A stretch of 64,000 nucleotides of DNA from Parasutterella secunda (GCF_023336895.1 NZ_JAMBLT010000001.1:1-64000); one strand, 5' to 3'. Shown: positions 9,592-20,711, counted from the first letter of the stretch. Numbers and translations: made by a program. Notes: a model not told the origin generated them from the sequence alone.

Positions 9592-11563
9592 TGTCTAAAC
9601 CTTTAGCGACAATTTCAGACAGCTCTTCAATATCCATCCCAGAGAGTACTTTATCCTCGCTCATGGCACTTTCAAACATCGTCAAACAATGCGGACAGCC
9701 AACGGCCACTGTTGAAGCTGAACGACGCAAGTCCGTTAAACGAATAAAGTTAATTTTTTTCGTTGAACTTTCCATCCACATTTGCCCGCCGCCGGCGCCA
9801 CAGCACATTGCCGTTTTTCCTCGTTGCAGATTCTCAACACGGGTGATGCCGCCCACAGCATCCAAAATTTTTCTGGGTGTTCCCACACTGTTGTTATACC
9901 TGGCCATGTAACACGGATCATGGAAAACGACCTTTTCGGCTTGCTTAAGTTGCGGCTTAATACGCCCAGACTCAATCAAACCCAAAATGAGCTGGGTGTG
10001 ACTTACCACATCAAATTGTCCGCCTTCAAACTGCGGATACTCGTTCTTTAATGTATTGAAGCAATGCGGACAGTGGGCCAAGATATGTTTGAATTGGTAC
10101 TTACGCAAATTCTCAATATTTTCCTGAGCCGCCAGCTGGAATGTGTATTCTTCCCCGCTTCGTCTGGCGAAGTCACCATGACAACGTTCCTCTTGCATAA
10201 CAGCAAAAGAAACGCCGGCAGCATGCAAAATCTTAACCATAGCTCGCGCAATTTTTTGTGCACGACGGTCATAAGAGGCTGAGCATCCGACCCAATAGAG
10301 ATAATCAACGGGCTTGCCTTCAGTTGCAATTGGAACATCCAACCCTTTTGCCCAATCCAAACGCGAAGCCGGATCCATTCCCCAAGGATTTCCGACACTT
10401 TGAGTATTTTGTAGTGCTTTGGCTAAACCGGCAGGAAATTCCCCCATCTCAAGCGCCAAGTGTCTGCGCATATCGACAATGGTTGAGGGTAAATCCAATC
10501 GTGCCGGACAGGCTTGCATACATGCCCCGCACGTTGTGCAACTCCAAAGTGCTTCTTTGCTGACAATGTCTCCGACAAGTTCCTTGTCATTGGGGTGATG
10601 CAAACGCTTCTTTAAGGATAAAACCAAAGCTTTCGGATCCAAAGGAGCTCCTGCACGCAAGGCCGGACAAACTTCCGAGCAACGGCCGCACTCAGTGCAA
10701 GCATCAAAATCCAAGCGTTGCTTCCAACTAAATTGATCAAAGTTGGAAATACCGAAAGATTCCTGTTCCTCAATATCTTCAATCTTTGCCAGTTGTCCTT
10801 TCGGAGCAAGTTTTCGCCAATAAATATTGGTCGGCGCTTTAAACATATGGCCAAAAAAGGTGAACGGAATGAGCGCAACAAAAATCAAAGCCCCAGCCCC
10901 ATGGACCAACCACCAGGTAAAGTGTGCCCCCTGAAGCTGATCAGGCGTGAACATTTTGAGGAAAACTAATGAAAAGGCATACCCGACCGGAGAGTAAATA
11001 GCCCATTCGGGTTGTTGAGCCGCCAAACGCAGTCCTTCAACAACAAATCCGGTCAACACAATAATGGCCAACGAGGTCAAAATCCAAGCAAAGCGCCAAG
11101 AGCGCTCTAATTTTTTCCCTTTAACCGCAAAACGTCTCCATGCTGCGACAGCCAAACCAATTAATGTCAGAAGACCTGCTAAGTCCAAAATAAATTTGTA
11201 GGCAAGATACAGGTTACCCTTCAGTAAGCGCGCATCGAACAAATAATGAGCGATATCCCAATCGAGAACCGCGGTCGCAGTACCAAAAAAGAGAAAAACG
11301 AATCCCCAAAAGATAAAGAAGTGAATTAAGCCGCTTGGCGTTTTCAATAAACGCCGATGCATGAAGGCATCACGCCAAACTCCCATCCACCGATCTTTCT
11401 TATGCTCGGGAAGGTTCAGGGGACGCCCAGCGCGCCAAAGGCGTACACATTGGCAAATGCCGATGATGCAGGCGATCACCGCAACAAGCCCAACGACATA
11501 TACACCAATCTCGGCCCAAAACGGAATGTTCCAAAATGCTGGACGAATCGGCATTGATTCCAT
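9578..11563 (-). CDS. Membrane-anchored heterodisulfide-reductase-like Fe-S oxidoreductase (EtfD/HdrD-like)
   Basis: This 661-residue fusion has an N-terminal NarI-like domain with about five membrane helices, which probably contacts haem or quinone. A ferredoxin domain follows with two 4Fe-4S motifs (CTECGRCSEVCP, CTTCGACMQACP), then two CCG cysteine-rich domains (CPHCFNTL, CCGAGGGQMW, CPHCLTMF). The layout matches proteins proposed to pass electrons from electron-transfer flavoprotein or other soluble donors to the quinone pool. It starts at ATG 11563 with AGGAAAA upstream. No etfAB or acyl-CoA dehydrogenase lies next to it. Donor identity is therefore inference. Confidence 0.85.
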   Translation of the reverse strand: MESMPIRPAFWNIPFWAEIGVYVVGLVAVIACIIGICQCVRLWRAGRPLNLPEHKKDRWMGVWRDAFMHRRLLKTPSGLIHFFIFWGFVFLFFGTATAVLDWDIAHYLFDARLLKGNLYLAYKFILDLAGLLTLIGLAVAAWRRFAVKGKKLERSWRFAWILTSLAIIVLTGFVVEGLRLAAQQPEWAIYSPVGYAFSLVFLKMFTPDQLQGAHFTWWLVHGAGALIFVALIPFTFFGHMFKAPTNIYWRKLAPKGQLAKIEDIEEQESFGISNFDQFSWKQRLDFDACTECGRCSEVCPALRAGAPLDPKALVLSLKKRLHHPNDKELVGDIVSKEALWSCTTCGACMQACPARLDLPSTIVDMRRHLALEMGEFPAGLAKALQNTQSVGNPWGMDPASRLDWAKGLDVPIATEGKPVDYLYWVGCSASYDRRAQKIARAMVKILHAAGVSFAVMQEERCHGDFARRSGEEYTFQLAAQENIENLRKYQFKHILAHCPHCFNTLKNEYPQFEGGQFDVVSHTQLILGLIESGRIKPQLKQAEKVVFHDPCYMARYNNSVGTPRKILDAVGGITRVENLQRGKTAMCCGAGGGQMWMESSTKKINFIRLTDLRRSASTVAVGCPHCLTMFESAMSEDKVLSGMDIEELSEIVAKGLDNVQS

Positions 11564-11578
11564 AACTTTGTTTTCCTG

Positions 11579-14500
11579 TTAGTACTTAATGGAAGACCAC
11601 ACCTTATCGAGCCGTTTAACACTGACGGGCATCGGCGTCCTTAACTTCTGCGCAAATAACGACACCCTAAGCTCTTCGATCATCCATCTGAATTCTTCTA
11701 ATCGATTATCCGCAACCCCTTTTCGCGAAGCCAATTCTCTTTCATACATCGTGACAAAGCGAGAAATATCACGCATTTTTTGAGCATCTTTTTCAGGCTC
11801 ATCACGTCTTTTCTCCAGACGTACCAGAATAGCTTGAAGGTAGCGCGGATAATGCGACAAATGCAGGTAGCCAATTTTAAGCAAAAAATCCTTAAAAAAC
11901 AGACTCTTTAATTGGTGCTCGATATCCTCTAACACCCACTTGTCAGAGCAAGACTTTAATTTCTTAATAACTAAAGCCGTATCGGAAATAATTTGGCTCA
12001 GAAGTCTTGAAATATCTTGGGCAATTAAATTTAACTTTCCTTTTGCCTCTTGACGTCTTGACTCAAATTGCTCGGCATTAACCGGTAAAGGTTCGGTCAT
12101 TGCGCACTGATTCAAAGAAGCATCAATAACGGCCTCCCGCATCGCCTCGAAACTATCAAAAACGTCCGCCATGGGTTCAAGCATCGCCGCTTGCATTTGA
12201 ACCGATTGCAATGGCTTTAAACTTTTTTCCAAATAACGGATTTGTTCCCGAAGCTGTAATTTGAAAAGGCGCAACAAGCCTTTTTGATGTTGACGCGCGG
12301 CTTCATCAGGATTATCAAAAACTTCCAGTGAACAGTAACTGTCATGATCCACCAATGCCGGATGCCCAATAAGAGACTGTCCCTTTCGTTTGATTTCCAT
12401 GATGTCAGGCAACTCACCAAAGTCCCATTGAGTGATTTCCTGATCACATTCATGAGAAACTTCACTGTCTTGAGCCGCCACCTGTTGGAAGGATTTTTGA
12501 GCTTGTCCTCCTAATTCGGATTTCAGAATAGCTAAATTTCTCCCCATTTCAATTTGTCTGCCGTACTCATCGAGGACTTTAAAATTCATCGTTAAATGTG
12601 CGGGCAACTGCTCAAGTTTAAAGTCCTCTTGTCTCGGACGAATAGCGCACTGCGACTCAATATCATCACAAAGAACTTGCAATAAAGGTTTAGTGCCGAG
12701 AACATCGGCCGCTCTTTGAGCAAAGCCTTTGGCATATTCGGCTAAAGGCACACAATGACGTCGATAGCGCTGCGGCAAACTCTTTAACAAAAGCTGAACT
12801 TTCTCTTTAAGCATTCCCGGCACAAGCCACTGCGTTTTAACCTCATCGACCAAATTAAGCGCATAAAGAGGAACAGCAAGTGTCACCCCATCTCTCGGGC
12901 TGCCAGGTTCAAAGTGATACGTCAGCGCCATGGATACTCCCTTCATATCCATTGCCTTCGGAAAATACTCCGTTGTAATGCCGCTTGCTTCATGACGCAT
13001 CAGCTCATCACGGGACAAATAAAGCAATCGAGGATTGTCTTTTTCCGCCTTGCGTCTCCACTGTTCAAAAGTAACAGCGCTGACGACTTCTGCAGGAATG
13101 TGTGAATCATAGAATTGAACAATGAGTTCATCATCAACCAAAACATCCAAACGTCTGGCTTTATGTTCTAGATTTCGAATTTCACGGACAAGCTGCTGGT
13201 TATGTTTGAAAAACGGCGCTTGTGTTTCAAATTCTCCATTTACCAAGGCCTCTCGGATAAAAAGCTCTCGGCAAAGCGCAGGATCCTTATCGGTGTAGGT
13301 GACTTTTCTTTGACCATAAACGGTCAGCCCGTAAACGGTTCCTTTTTCCATCGCCATAACCGCTCCGGCTTTTTTCTCCCAGTGCGGCTCTGAGTAGCTT
13401 TTCTTTATCAGATGGGCGCCAACTTTTTCTATCCACTGTGGATCTACATCGGCAACGGTTCGAGCAAAAAGTCTTGACGTTTCCACTAATTCCGCAGCCA
13501 TTATCCAACGGCCGCATTTCTTTACCCTGGGTGAACCGGGCCAGATATAGAACTTAATACCCCGAGCTCCCAAAAAAGGCGCTGCTTTAGGCTCGGCATC
13601 CGGAATTTTGTACCCTAAATTCCCTAATAATCCGGACAGCAACGCCGTGTGAACTTGTTCATAGGTTGCCTCTTTATCGTTAAGCTGCCAACCTAATTCA
13701 GCGGTTAATTCCTTAAGTTGTCGGTAAACGTCACGCCATTCTCTCAGACGTCTAGGGCTTAAAAATTTGCGCCGGAACTCTTCGGTAAGTTTGCGATTGC
13801 TCTCCTTATGATCCATGGCATTTTGTACGTAGCGCCATAATTTCACAAATGTTGAAAAATCGCTTTTGTCATCAGCCATTGAGCGATGAACATTGTCGGC
13901 GGCTTCCTGCCGATCCAACGGACGTTCTCGAGGATCTTGTACGGAGAGAGCGCTCGCAATGATGAGCACTTCAGCCAGTGATCCATTTTCTTTTGCAGCC
14001 AAAAGCATTCGAGCAACTTTAGGGTCAACGGGAAGCTTGGCCAATGCTCGTCCGATATCCGTTAAACGCTCACGCTCGTCTAAAGCATTTAATTCTTTCA
14101 GCAGTGAAATTCCATCGACGATAGCCCGATTGGGCGGAGCTTGCACAAAGGGAAACGCACGCACGTCACCTAATCTCAAGGCCTTCATTCGTAAAATAGC
14201 CGCCGCCAGATTCGTTCGCATGATTTCCGAATCTGTAAAGGCAGGACGACGCGCGAAATCTTCTTCACTATACAAACGTATACAAATCCCGTTGGCCACG
14301 CGGCCACAACGGCCGGAACGCTGATTGGCTGATGCTTGACTGACCGGTTCAACCAGCAACTGATCGACTTTGTTGCGATAGGAATAGCGTTTAACTCGGG
14401 CCAATCCCGTATCAACCACATAGTGAATGCCAGGGACAGTAATGGAGGTTTCTGCTACATTGGTCGAAAGAACTATGCGACGCTTTTCACTGGTTTTAAA

Positions 14501-15511
14501 AACTTTTTCTTGCTCTGCGGCTGACAGTCTCGCATAAAGCGGAAGAATTTCCGTCGTTGGCGGTTGCGTGCGAGTCAATGTTTCGGCAGCCTCTCGAATT
14601 TCGCGTTCACCCGGCAAAAATACCAAAATGTCTCCGGGACCTTCTCGCGTCAATTCATCGCACGCATCCGAAATCGCATTCATCAAACTTTTATCATCCG
14701 TTTCGTCTTCATCTTCCGGCGCGCGATAACGGATTTCGACCGGATAGGTACGACCGGAAACCGTCAAAACAGGTGCCGGCTGACCTTTTTCGTCCGAGAA
14801 ATGCTTGGCAAAACGCTCACTGTCAATCGTAGCTGACGTGACGATCACTTTAAGATCGGGTCGTTTTTTTAATAAACCTTTCAGATAGCCGAGCAAAAAG
14901 TCAATATTGATACTTCGTTCATGCGCCTCATCAATAATGATCGTATCGTAAGCTTTTAAAAGAGGATCTCCCTGAGTTTCGGCAAGCAAAATGCCATCAG
15001 TCATGAGTTTAACTTTAGCGCCTGGATCCGTACGATCTGTAAAACGAATCTTAAAACCCACCCATTGCCCCAGATCGGTACCGGTTTCTTCGGCCAAACG
15101 TTTGGCAATAGAGGAAGCCGCGATACGCCGAGGCTGCGTATGTGCAATTTTTCCCTTTCTTCCACGACCGGCTAACACACAAAGTTTTGGCAACTGAGTG
15201 GTTTTCCCGGATCCCGTTTCACCACAAAGGATCAGTACCCGATTTTTCTTAATGGCTTCAATAATCTCTTTAGCTCTTTGAGAGACAGGAAGACCCGGCG
15301 CAGGCGTCAGACGAGCATGTACCCCGGCTTTGGCGTTTGCCTTATTTGATGCAGAATTTTCATCGGCTTCTTTTTTCTCGGTACTTTTATTTTTTTCTTT
15401 TGTTATACGTGCTGCTTTCTTTTTTTCTGCCTCAAGCGCCTGGGCTTGAGCTTGTTGCTTTCGCGCCTGCATCAAACCGCTCAATTGATCTCGTAAACTA
15501 TTTCCACTCAC
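11579..15511 (-). CDS. hrpA: ATP-dependent RNA helicase HrpA
   Basis: This 1310-residue DEAH-box helicase is full length for HrpA. A charged Lys/Glu/Ala-rich N-terminal extension (residues 1-65) precedes the helicase core, with Walker A GETGSGKT at residues 97-104, DEAH at 194-197 and SAT motif III. The large C-terminal HrpA domain (DUF3418) follows. E. coli HrpA rescues stalled ribosomes by acting on mRNA. The start is GTG 15511, with AAGGAAG just upstream. The gene ends 15 bases before the Fe-S oxidoreductase start and may be co-transcribed with it. Confidence 0.95.
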   Translation of the reverse strand: MSGNSLRDQLSGLMQARKQQAQAQALEAEKKKAARITKEKNKSTEKKEADENSASNKANAKAGVHARLTPAPGLPVSQRAKEIIEAIKKNRVLILCGETGSGKTTQLPKLCVLAGRGRKGKIAHTQPRRIAASSIAKRLAEETGTDLGQWVGFKIRFTDRTDPGAKVKLMTDGILLAETQGDPLLKAYDTIIIDEAHERSINIDFLLGYLKGLLKKRPDLKVIVTSATIDSERFAKHFSDEKGQPAPVLTVSGRTYPVEIRYRAPEDEDETDDKSLMNAISDACDELTREGPGDILVFLPGEREIREAAETLTRTQPPTTEILPLYARLSAAEQEKVFKTSEKRRIVLSTNVAETSITVPGIHYVVDTGLARVKRYSYRNKVDQLLVEPVSQASANQRSGRCGRVANGICIRLYSEEDFARRPAFTDSEIMRTNLAAAILRMKALRLGDVRAFPFVQAPPNRAIVDGISLLKELNALDERERLTDIGRALAKLPVDPKVARMLLAAKENGSLAEVLIIASALSVQDPRERPLDRQEAADNVHRSMADDKSDFSTFVKLWRYVQNAMDHKESNRKLTEEFRRKFLSPRRLREWRDVYRQLKELTAELGWQLNDKEATYEQVHTALLSGLLGNLGYKIPDAEPKAAPFLGARGIKFYIWPGSPRVKKCGRWIMAAELVETSRLFARTVADVDPQWIEKVGAHLIKKSYSEPHWEKKAGAVMAMEKGTVYGLTVYGQRKVTYTDKDPALCRELFIREALVNGEFETQAPFFKHNQQLVREIRNLEHKARRLDVLVDDELIVQFYDSHIPAEVVSAVTFEQWRRKAEKDNPRLLYLSRDELMRHEASGITTEYFPKAMDMKGVSMALTYHFEPGSPRDGVTLAVPLYALNLVDEVKTQWLVPGMLKEKVQLLLKSLPQRYRRHCVPLAEYAKGFAQRAADVLGTKPLLQVLCDDIESQCAIRPRQEDFKLEQLPAHLTMNFKVLDEYGRQIEMGRNLAILKSELGGQAQKSFQQVAAQDSEVSHECDQEITQWDFGELPDIMEIKRKGQSLIGHPALVDHDSYCSLEVFDNPDEAARQHQKGLLRLFKLQLREQIRYLEKSLKPLQSVQMQAAMLEPMADVFDSFEAMREAVIDASLNQCAMTEPLPVNAEQFESRRQEAKGKLNLIAQDISRLLSQIISDTALVIKKLKSCSDKWVLEDIEHQLKSLFFKDFLLKIGYLHLSHYPRYLQAILVRLEKRRDEPEKDAQKMRDISRFVTMYERELASRKGVADNRLEEFRWMIEELRVSLFAQKLRTPMPVSVKRLDKVWSSIKY

Positions 15512-15614
15512 TCTTTCTTCCTTAAGATTCTTTTCTCACCTAAAGCAAGACAAATTCAAAGCGAATTCTTACAATAAACGACAGTTTTATTTAACTTTTG
15601 GGGAGACATTCAGT

Positions 15615-15884
15615 ATGACTCGTATGGTCCACTGTCTCAAACTTAACAAAGAAGCCGAAGGCTTAGACTTCGCACCGCTGCCCGGTCCTCTCGGTCAGAA
15701 GGTTTATGAAAACATTTCCAAAGAGGCTTGGAATGAGTGGATTCGTCTGCAAACCATGATGGTAAACGAATACCAACTCAACCTGGCCGACCCTGAGGCA
15801 AGAAAGCATCTTCTGACTCAGATGCAAAAATACTTATTCGGCGACGGTGTTGAAGCTGTTCCCAACTACACGCCTCCGAAATAA
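15615..15884 (+). CDS. yggX: Fe(2+)-trafficking / oxidative damage protection protein YggX
   Basis: This 89-residue protein aligns along its length with E. coli YggX. It shares the N-terminal cysteine, [24 protein letters not shown] and the Q-T-M-x-x-N-E motif. YggX protects iron-sulfur clusters from oxidative damage and is thought to handle labile iron. The start ATG has GGGGAG 8 bases upstream. It stands alone, divergent from hrpA and convergent with rpiA. Confidence 0.93.
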   Translation: MTRMVHCLKLNKEAEGLDFAPLPGPLGQKVYENISKEAWNEWIRLQTMMVNEYQLNLADPEARKHLLTQMQKYLFGDGVEAVPNYTPPK

Positions 15885-15889
15885 CGTTC

Positions 15890-15919
15890 TTCGGGCACCA
15901 AACGGTGCCCGAATTATTA
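15890..15919. terminator. Intergenic terminator-like hairpin between yggX and rpiA
   Basis: A 10-bp perfect stem TTCGGGCACC (15890-15899) pairs with GGTGCCCGAA (15904-15913) around AAAC. Only short T-rich flanks follow, so strength is uncertain. It lies between two converging genes and may serve both. Confidence 0.65.
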
Positions 15920-16573
15920 GGGTGTCAAGGTCTTAACGCCGTCTTTTGTTCCTAAAAGCAAAACATCGGCGCCTCGTTTAGCAAATAAGCCTACCGTCAC
16001 AACACCGACAATTTGATTGAGTTTTTCTTCCCAGTGAACCGGATCGTCAATCGCCCATCCGTGAACATCGAGGATTTTGTTTCCGTTATCCGTTGTGAAA
16101 TCTCGGAGCACTGGACGACCGCCCAATTTTTCAATCTCTCTGGCAACCGCATTGACAGCCATCGGAATCACTTCAATCGGCAGCGGAAACTTGCCCAAAA
16201 CATCAACCTTTTTCGATTCATCGGCAATGCAGACAAAGCGCTCCGATACCATGGCGACAATCTTCTCCCTGGTCAGCGCTCCACCGCCTCCCTTGATCAT
16301 GGCAAAATGCGGATCAATTTCATCGGCTCCGTCGACATAAACACTAATTTTTTCCACCTCATTGAGATCAAGGACCTTAAAACCATAGGCCTGAAGTTTA
16401 TTGGTTGAGCGCACACTGCTGGAGACGCAAGCAGGCACCGAGATACCGCTTTCTTTGAGCGCGTCAATAAAACAATCTACGGTCGATCCCGTTCCAACCC
16501 CCAGAATTTCGCCGGGTTTTACATATTGCAAGGCAGCCTGTCCGACGGCTTTTTTAAGTTCCTGCTGATCCAT
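15917..16573 (-). CDS. rpiA: Ribose-5-phosphate isomerase A
   Basis: The enzyme interconverts ribose 5-phosphate and ribulose 5-phosphate in the pentose phosphate pathway. The 218-residue length is normal. The family motifs GVGTGSTV (phosphate loop), YVDGADEID (catalytic Asp) and [11 protein letters not shown] are all present. ATG 16573 has AGAGG 5-9 bases upstream. It stands alone, divergent from the two-component system. Confidence 0.96.
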   Translation of the reverse strand: MDQQELKKAVGQAALQYVKPGEILGVGTGSTVDCFIDALKESGISVPACVSSSVRSTNKLQAYGFKVLDLNEVEKISVYVDGADEIDPHFAMIKGGGGALTREKIVAMVSERFVCIADESKKVDVLGKFPLPIEVIPMAVNAVAREIEKLGGRPVLRDFTTDNGNKILDVHGWAIDDPVHWEEKLNQIVGVVTVGLFAKRGADVLLLGTKDGVKTLTP

Positions 16574-16738
16574 AACGACCTCTTGTGAATCAATATTTCA
16601 ACAACACAGATTTTAAATGACGGCTATCATTCGGTGTTAGAACTTTTTTTTGTTTTGAATACTGTGGAAAGAGCGACCCCTATTTTTGCCGTCGAGACTT
16701 TCAAAAGTCTAGGCGACAAGACATTTCGAGGACAGAGT

Positions 16739-19048
16739 ATGTTCGGCGTCATCATGACGTGGATCATGCTCATTTGCGTGATTATCGGAATGATTTTCAT
16801 CGGCCGCGTTATTCAATCAGAAGACCAAAAATCACAACTGTCTCAGTTACACCAAACAACAGAACTGTGGGCTGAATCTTTTTCCATTCGTCTAAATTCC
16901 GATTTAGACCGTCTCGGTCAGTTACACAACGCACTGCCTCAAAATCTAAGCTTCCGAGACAATCTATCCAGATTAGAGCAGCAAACTAGGGAGCTGATGC
17001 AGCAGCGAGCCGAAATTCTCGAAATTAATTACCTCGATGGAAACAATCGCGTTGTTGCTTCTTTTGCTTCACCGCATCCTTTCGGCGACATTACGTTACG
17101 AACCGGGGAGCGCTATCAAAGGCCCAGCACCATGGGCGCCATTCTTCGTTCCAGACGAACCGGATCTTCGTCATTTTCAGAACCCTACTCGTTGCCCATT
17201 GAAGGATCGCCATTTATTGATCTGGTGTCTCCAAGCATCGTAGGGGGTGAGCGCTATCTGCAAATCTCTCGTTTGTCCATTTGGTCACTTTTGCGTCAGG
17301 CAACCCAGAGCCGGCGGGATGCTTCTTTTCGCATTAGCCTGCTCTACAACAGTGAACCGATTGTTGCCGCCAGTACAGACTCGCGCAGACAAACGATCAC
17401 TTACAAAATGCACCTTTCCCCGCTTCCGGCAGGCTTTGAGTTACAAGTTTCAAGTTATGCTCAAGGTCTATTGACCCAGAACACTCTTTTCTGGGTGATC
17501 AGCGCACTGGGAATTTTTTTGGTCGTCGCTCTCTTGGGATTGATCCGCTTCAATTGGAGACAAAACAGCACAGAAACCGCACTACGCGCAGAATCTGCGC
17601 TTAGAAAAACCATCGCTGACAGTCAATTGTCCGGTCTGCAGGTAACCGACAGAAACGGTCGTATTGTTTACACAAACCGCACGTTTACCGATTTACTGGG
17701 TTTGAGCGCCAATGAGCATCTAATCGGGCAGTTACCTCCCTATTCTTACTGGCCTAAAGGCGATGCAGGCTTTCGTTTAATGGAGTTATTTGACACGATT
17801 AAACGCGGGCAAATGACAACAACCAGTTATGAATTTCATCCTCTGAGACCCGATGGTTCCACTTTCAGTGCGTTTATCCACATCTCTCCCATGATTACCG
17901 TTGAAGGTACCCATTTAGGATGGCTGTGGACACTGACCGATATTTCCGAAATTCGTCAGGCGCAGGAAAGAGTCACTGCAGCGCATGAACGATTCACTCG
18001 CGTTCTCGAGTCTATGCAGGATGCTATCAGCGTGGTTGACCCCCAAAGCAACGTGTTGCTTTTTTCCAATACTGTCTACGATTCTCTCTTCGGAGAAACC
18101 AGTCAAGGTCATCTTCAAGCACACATGGAACTCATTAATCAAATGGGTGAAAAGAAAGTTAAAGAGGCTTCGGATATATCTTCCGATATTTACCTCGAAG
18201 ATCTTGACCGCTGGTTTGATTTGCACGAGCGCACCATCACATGGACAGACCGTACGGCTGTTAGGTTGCAGATTTTGTCTGACATCACAGAAAGACGTAA
18301 AAATGAAAACCTGCTTGTTGAACAACAAGCGCGCTCGGAATTGAATTCGCGACTGGTGACAATGGGTGAAATGGCAAGCTCACTTGCTCACGAGCTAAAT
18401 CAACCTCTGACAGCTATCTCTAATTACGCCTTTATTGTTTCGAGCTTAATGAAAAAGGCGGGCGTGCCTGAAGAGCATGAAATGTTTTATTCCATCTCGC
18501 GTATTGAGGCACAAGCCCAAAGAGCCGCGGCGATTATTCAAAGAATTCGTTCATTTACTAAACGAAGTGAACCGAAAATGGAGTCTATTCCTGTCATGAA
18601 TCTGATTAAGGAAGTGATGGAATTGGCCTCTATTCAAGCCAGAAGACACAATGCGAAGGTTCAGTACTACGTTGCCCCTGACATCACCAATGTCTGGTGT
18701 GATGAAATTATGATCGAACAGGTTCTCTTGAATTTGATCAAAAATGGCATTGAAGCCAGTGTTGGGATCGAGGGACAAAAACCGGAAGTCACCCTGACAG
18801 TTTATAGCGGCATTGATCACCACATTATTTTTGAAGTTGCCGATAACGGCGTTGGCATTGATGATGAACATAAAGCTCAACTGTTTGATCCGTTCTTTAC
18901 GACCAAGTCCACGGGGATGGGAATGGGCTTAAACATCTGCCGAACCATCGTTGAATTGCACCATGGTCGCCTAACGATATCGGACAATATCGGAAGAGGA
19001 ACAATTTTTACATTAACGCTTCCATCCGAAAACAAACAAACAGTTTAA
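16739..19048 (+). CDS. dctS: Sensor histidine kinase, DctS-like
   Basis: This 769-residue membrane kinase has a transmembrane helix near the N-terminus, a periplasmic sensing region of about 230 residues, and a second helix near residues 245-270. A PAS domain follows with VTDRNGRIVYTNRTF and a YWPKG segment typical of DctS-type PAS domains, then a second PAS-like region, the H-box LAHELNQPLTAI and an ATPase domain (NGIEA, DNGVGID, GMGMGLNIC). GTG 16634 is possible, but ATG 16739 has GAGGA upstream and removes an unlikely N-terminal tail. The DctS assignment, sensing C4-dicarboxylates, is by resemblance. The response regulator follows 49 bases later. Confidence 0.8.
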   Translation: MFGVIMTWIMLICVIIGMIFIGRVIQSEDQKSQLSQLHQTTELWAESFSIRLNSDLDRLGQLHNALPQNLSFRDNLSRLEQQTRELMQQRAEILEINYLDGNNRVVASFASPHPFGDITLRTGERYQRPSTMGAILRSRRTGSSSFSEPYSLPIEGSPFIDLVSPSIVGGERYLQISRLSIWSLLRQATQSRRDASFRISLLYNSEPIVAASTDSRRQTITYKMHLSPLPAGFELQVSSYAQGLLTQNTLFWVISALGIFLVVALLGLIRFNWRQNSTETALRAESALRKTIADSQLSGLQVTDRNGRIVYTNRTFTDLLGLSANEHLIGQLPPYSYWPKGDAGFRLMELFDTIKRGQMTTTSYEFHPLRPDGSTFSAFIHISPMITVEGTHLGWLWTLTDISEIRQAQERVTAAHERFTRVLESMQDAISVVDPQSNVLLFSNTVYDSLFGETSQGHLQAHMELINQMGEKKVKEASDISSDIYLEDLDRWFDLHERTITWTDRTAVRLQILSDITERRKNENLLVEQQARSELNSRLVTMGEMASSLAHELNQPLTAISNYAFIVSSLMKKAGVPEEHEMFYSISRIEAQAQRAAAIIQRIRSFTKRSEPKMESIPVMNLIKEVMELASIQARRHNAKVQYYVAPDITNVWCDEIMIEQVLLNLIKNGIEASVGIEGQKPEVTLTVYSGIDHHIIFEVADNGVGIDDEHKAQLFDPFFTTKSTGMGMGLNICRTIVELHHGRLTISDNIGRGTIFTLTLPSENKQTV

Positions 19049-19097
19049 AATGCTTTTTCGTTAACAAAACTCACGGCCTATTGCCTACATTGAAATT

Positions 19098-19748
19098 ATG
19101 TCTTTTCCCGCATTCAATTTTGACAATATCCGCAAAGAACCTCTGGGAACCGTCTATCTTGTAGACGACGATGCAGATGTGCGTGATTCACTGCGCAGAT
19201 TATTGGAATCACAGGACTATCGGGTTGAAGCTTATGACAGCGGTGAAGCATTCATCGCCAAGTATGATCCGAACGCCATTGCTGTGCTCTTACTCGATCA
19301 ACGTATGCCCGGAATGCCCGGCACTGAAGTCCAAGATCACCTCATTGCAAGAAAAGCGACTATTCCTATTGTCTTTTTAACTGGACACGGTGACGTTCCG
19401 ATGGCTGTGAGTGCCCTAAAAAAGGGAGCGGCCGATTTCTTGCAAAAGCCGGTAAAGATTGAAATCTTATTACCCTTGATTTCTCGACTTTTGTCTGAGG
19501 CTCGTGAGCAGCGTGTTAAAAGTGAGCGTCAATCTCTCAATGAAGCGATGCTCTCCAAACTCACGCCGCGTGAACAACAGGTGCTTGAACGCATCGTTGC
19601 CGGTCGGCTTAATAAACAAATCGCCGATGACTTGGGTATTTCTATTAAAACAGTTGAAGCCCACCGTGCTTCAATTATGGATAAAACCAATTCGGGAACA
19701 GTCGCCGATTTGATGCGTGTTGTCATGAGTGCCAACAAGCAAATTTAA
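19098..19748 (+). CDS. dctR: FixJ/DctR-type response regulator
   Basis: This 216-residue regulator is the cognate partner of the upstream kinase. It has a receiver domain with YLVDDDADVRDSL, phospho-acceptor Asp in LLLDQRMPG, TGHGDVPM and Lys in FLQKPV, then a LuxR-type helix-turn-helix (LTPREQQVLERIVAG, IADDLGISIKTVEAHRA). This arrangement is standard for FixJ, TtrR and DctR. With the DctS-like partner, control of C4-dicarboxylate uptake genes such as dcuC is plausible, but no target is proven here. A terminator follows. Confidence 0.85.
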   Translation: MSFPAFNFDNIRKEPLGTVYLVDDDADVRDSLRRLLESQDYRVEAYDSGEAFIAKYDPNAIAVLLLDQRMPGMPGTEVQDHLIARKATIPIVFLTGHGDVPMAVSALKKGAADFLQKPVKIEILLPLISRLLSEAREQRVKSERQSLNEAMLSKLTPREQQVLERIVAGRLNKQIADDLGISIKTVEAHRASIMDKTNSGTVADLMRVVMSANKQI

Positions 19749-19767
19749 TCTGCGGAAAATTACCTCA

Positions 19768-19800
19768 AAAGTCCGCTTCCTCAAAAGCGGACTTTCTTTC
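19768..19800 (+). terminator. Rho-independent terminator
   Basis: An 11-bp stem AAAGTCCGCTT (19768-19778) pairs with 19785-19795, followed by CTTTC. It ends the dctS-dctR operon. Confidence 0.8.
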
Positions 19801-19819
19801 ATATAGGCCATTGATCGTT

Positions 19820-20668
19820 ATGTCAGCTCAACTCATTGACGGAAAAGCCATTGCTCAGGCTATTAGAGCGCATACAAAGCAAGCAGCTGCAAAACTGCGC
19901 CGAGCACCAGCTTTGGCAGTTGTGATGGTTGGAGAAAATCCTGCCAGTGCTGTTTATGTTCGCAATAAAGTCAAGGCTTGCAACGAAGTCGGAATTACCT
20001 CCATTGAGCATCGTCTTCCGAGCGATTGTTCTGATGAAAGATTATTGGAGGTTATTCGCGCTCTCAATGAAGACGCTTGCATTGACGGCATTTTGGTTCA
20101 ATTGCCGCTGCCTGAGCATATGCATGCCGGCCTTATCTTAGAAACCATTGACCCCAATAAAGATGTTGATGGTTTTCACATCTATAACACCGGCAAATTG
20201 GTAACGACCGGCGGAGGCTTTAAACCCTGTACACCTGCCGGCATCATTGAACTGCTCAAAGCCATTGACTATCCAATTGAGGGTAAGCACGCTGTCATTC
20301 TCGGACGATCCAATATTGTCGGAAAACCGCTAGCTATGCTTATGCTTCAGGAAAACGCGACGGTAACAATGACTCATAGCCACACGCCGAACCTCAAACA
20401 TTACACCCAAGATGCCGATATCTTGGTCGCCGCCATTGGCAAAGCGAAATATGTTACGGCTGACATGGTCAAACCGGGGGCTGTTGTTATTGACGTGGGA
20501 ACAAACCGTGATGAAAACGGTAAGCTCTGCGGAGACGTGGACACCGAACACGTTAAGGAAGTTGCCGGATGGATTACCCCCGTGCCGGGCGGCGTTGGTC
20601 CCATGACAATCGCTATGCTGATGTATAACACACTGCTATCAGCACAAAAGCGTCAAAATATCATCTAA
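19820..20668 (+). CDS. folD: Bifunctional methylenetetrahydrofolate dehydrogenase/cyclohydrolase
   Basis: FolD makes 10-formyl-THF from methylene-THF for purine and fMet synthesis. The 282-residue protein shows ASAVYVRNKVKAC (substrate site with catalytic Lys), DGILVQLPLP, the NADP site GRSNIVGKPLA and PVPGGVGPMT near the C-terminus. ATG 19820 is preferred over the TTG three codons earlier. The stop codon at 20666-20668 abuts the 3' end of the group II intron. Confidence 0.96.
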   Translation: MSAQLIDGKAIAQAIRAHTKQAAAKLRRAPALAVVMVGENPASAVYVRNKVKACNEVGITSIEHRLPSDCSDERLLEVIRALNEDACIDGILVQLPLPEHMHAGLILETIDPNKDVDGFHIYNTGKLVTTGGGFKPCTPAGIIELLKAIDYPIEGKHAVILGRSNIVGKPLAMLMLQENATVTMTHSHTPNLKHYTQDADILVAAIGKAKYVTADMVKPGAVVIDVGTNRDENGKLCGDVDTEHVKEVAGWITPVPGGVGPMTIAMLMYNTLLSAQKRQNII

Positions 20669-20678
20669 TCGGATAGGA

Positions 20679-20701
20679 GGTAGGCAGTTATTCTGTCTAC
20701 C
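20679..20701 (-). other. Group II intron domain VI hairpin
   Basis: On the minus strand GGTAGACAG pairs with CTGCCTACC around AATAA, with one A-C mismatch in the stem. It sits between domain V and the inferred 3' splice site, where domain VI belongs. The branch-point adenosine cannot be fixed by eye. Confidence 0.55.
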
Positions 20702-20711
20702 GTCCTTCCAC

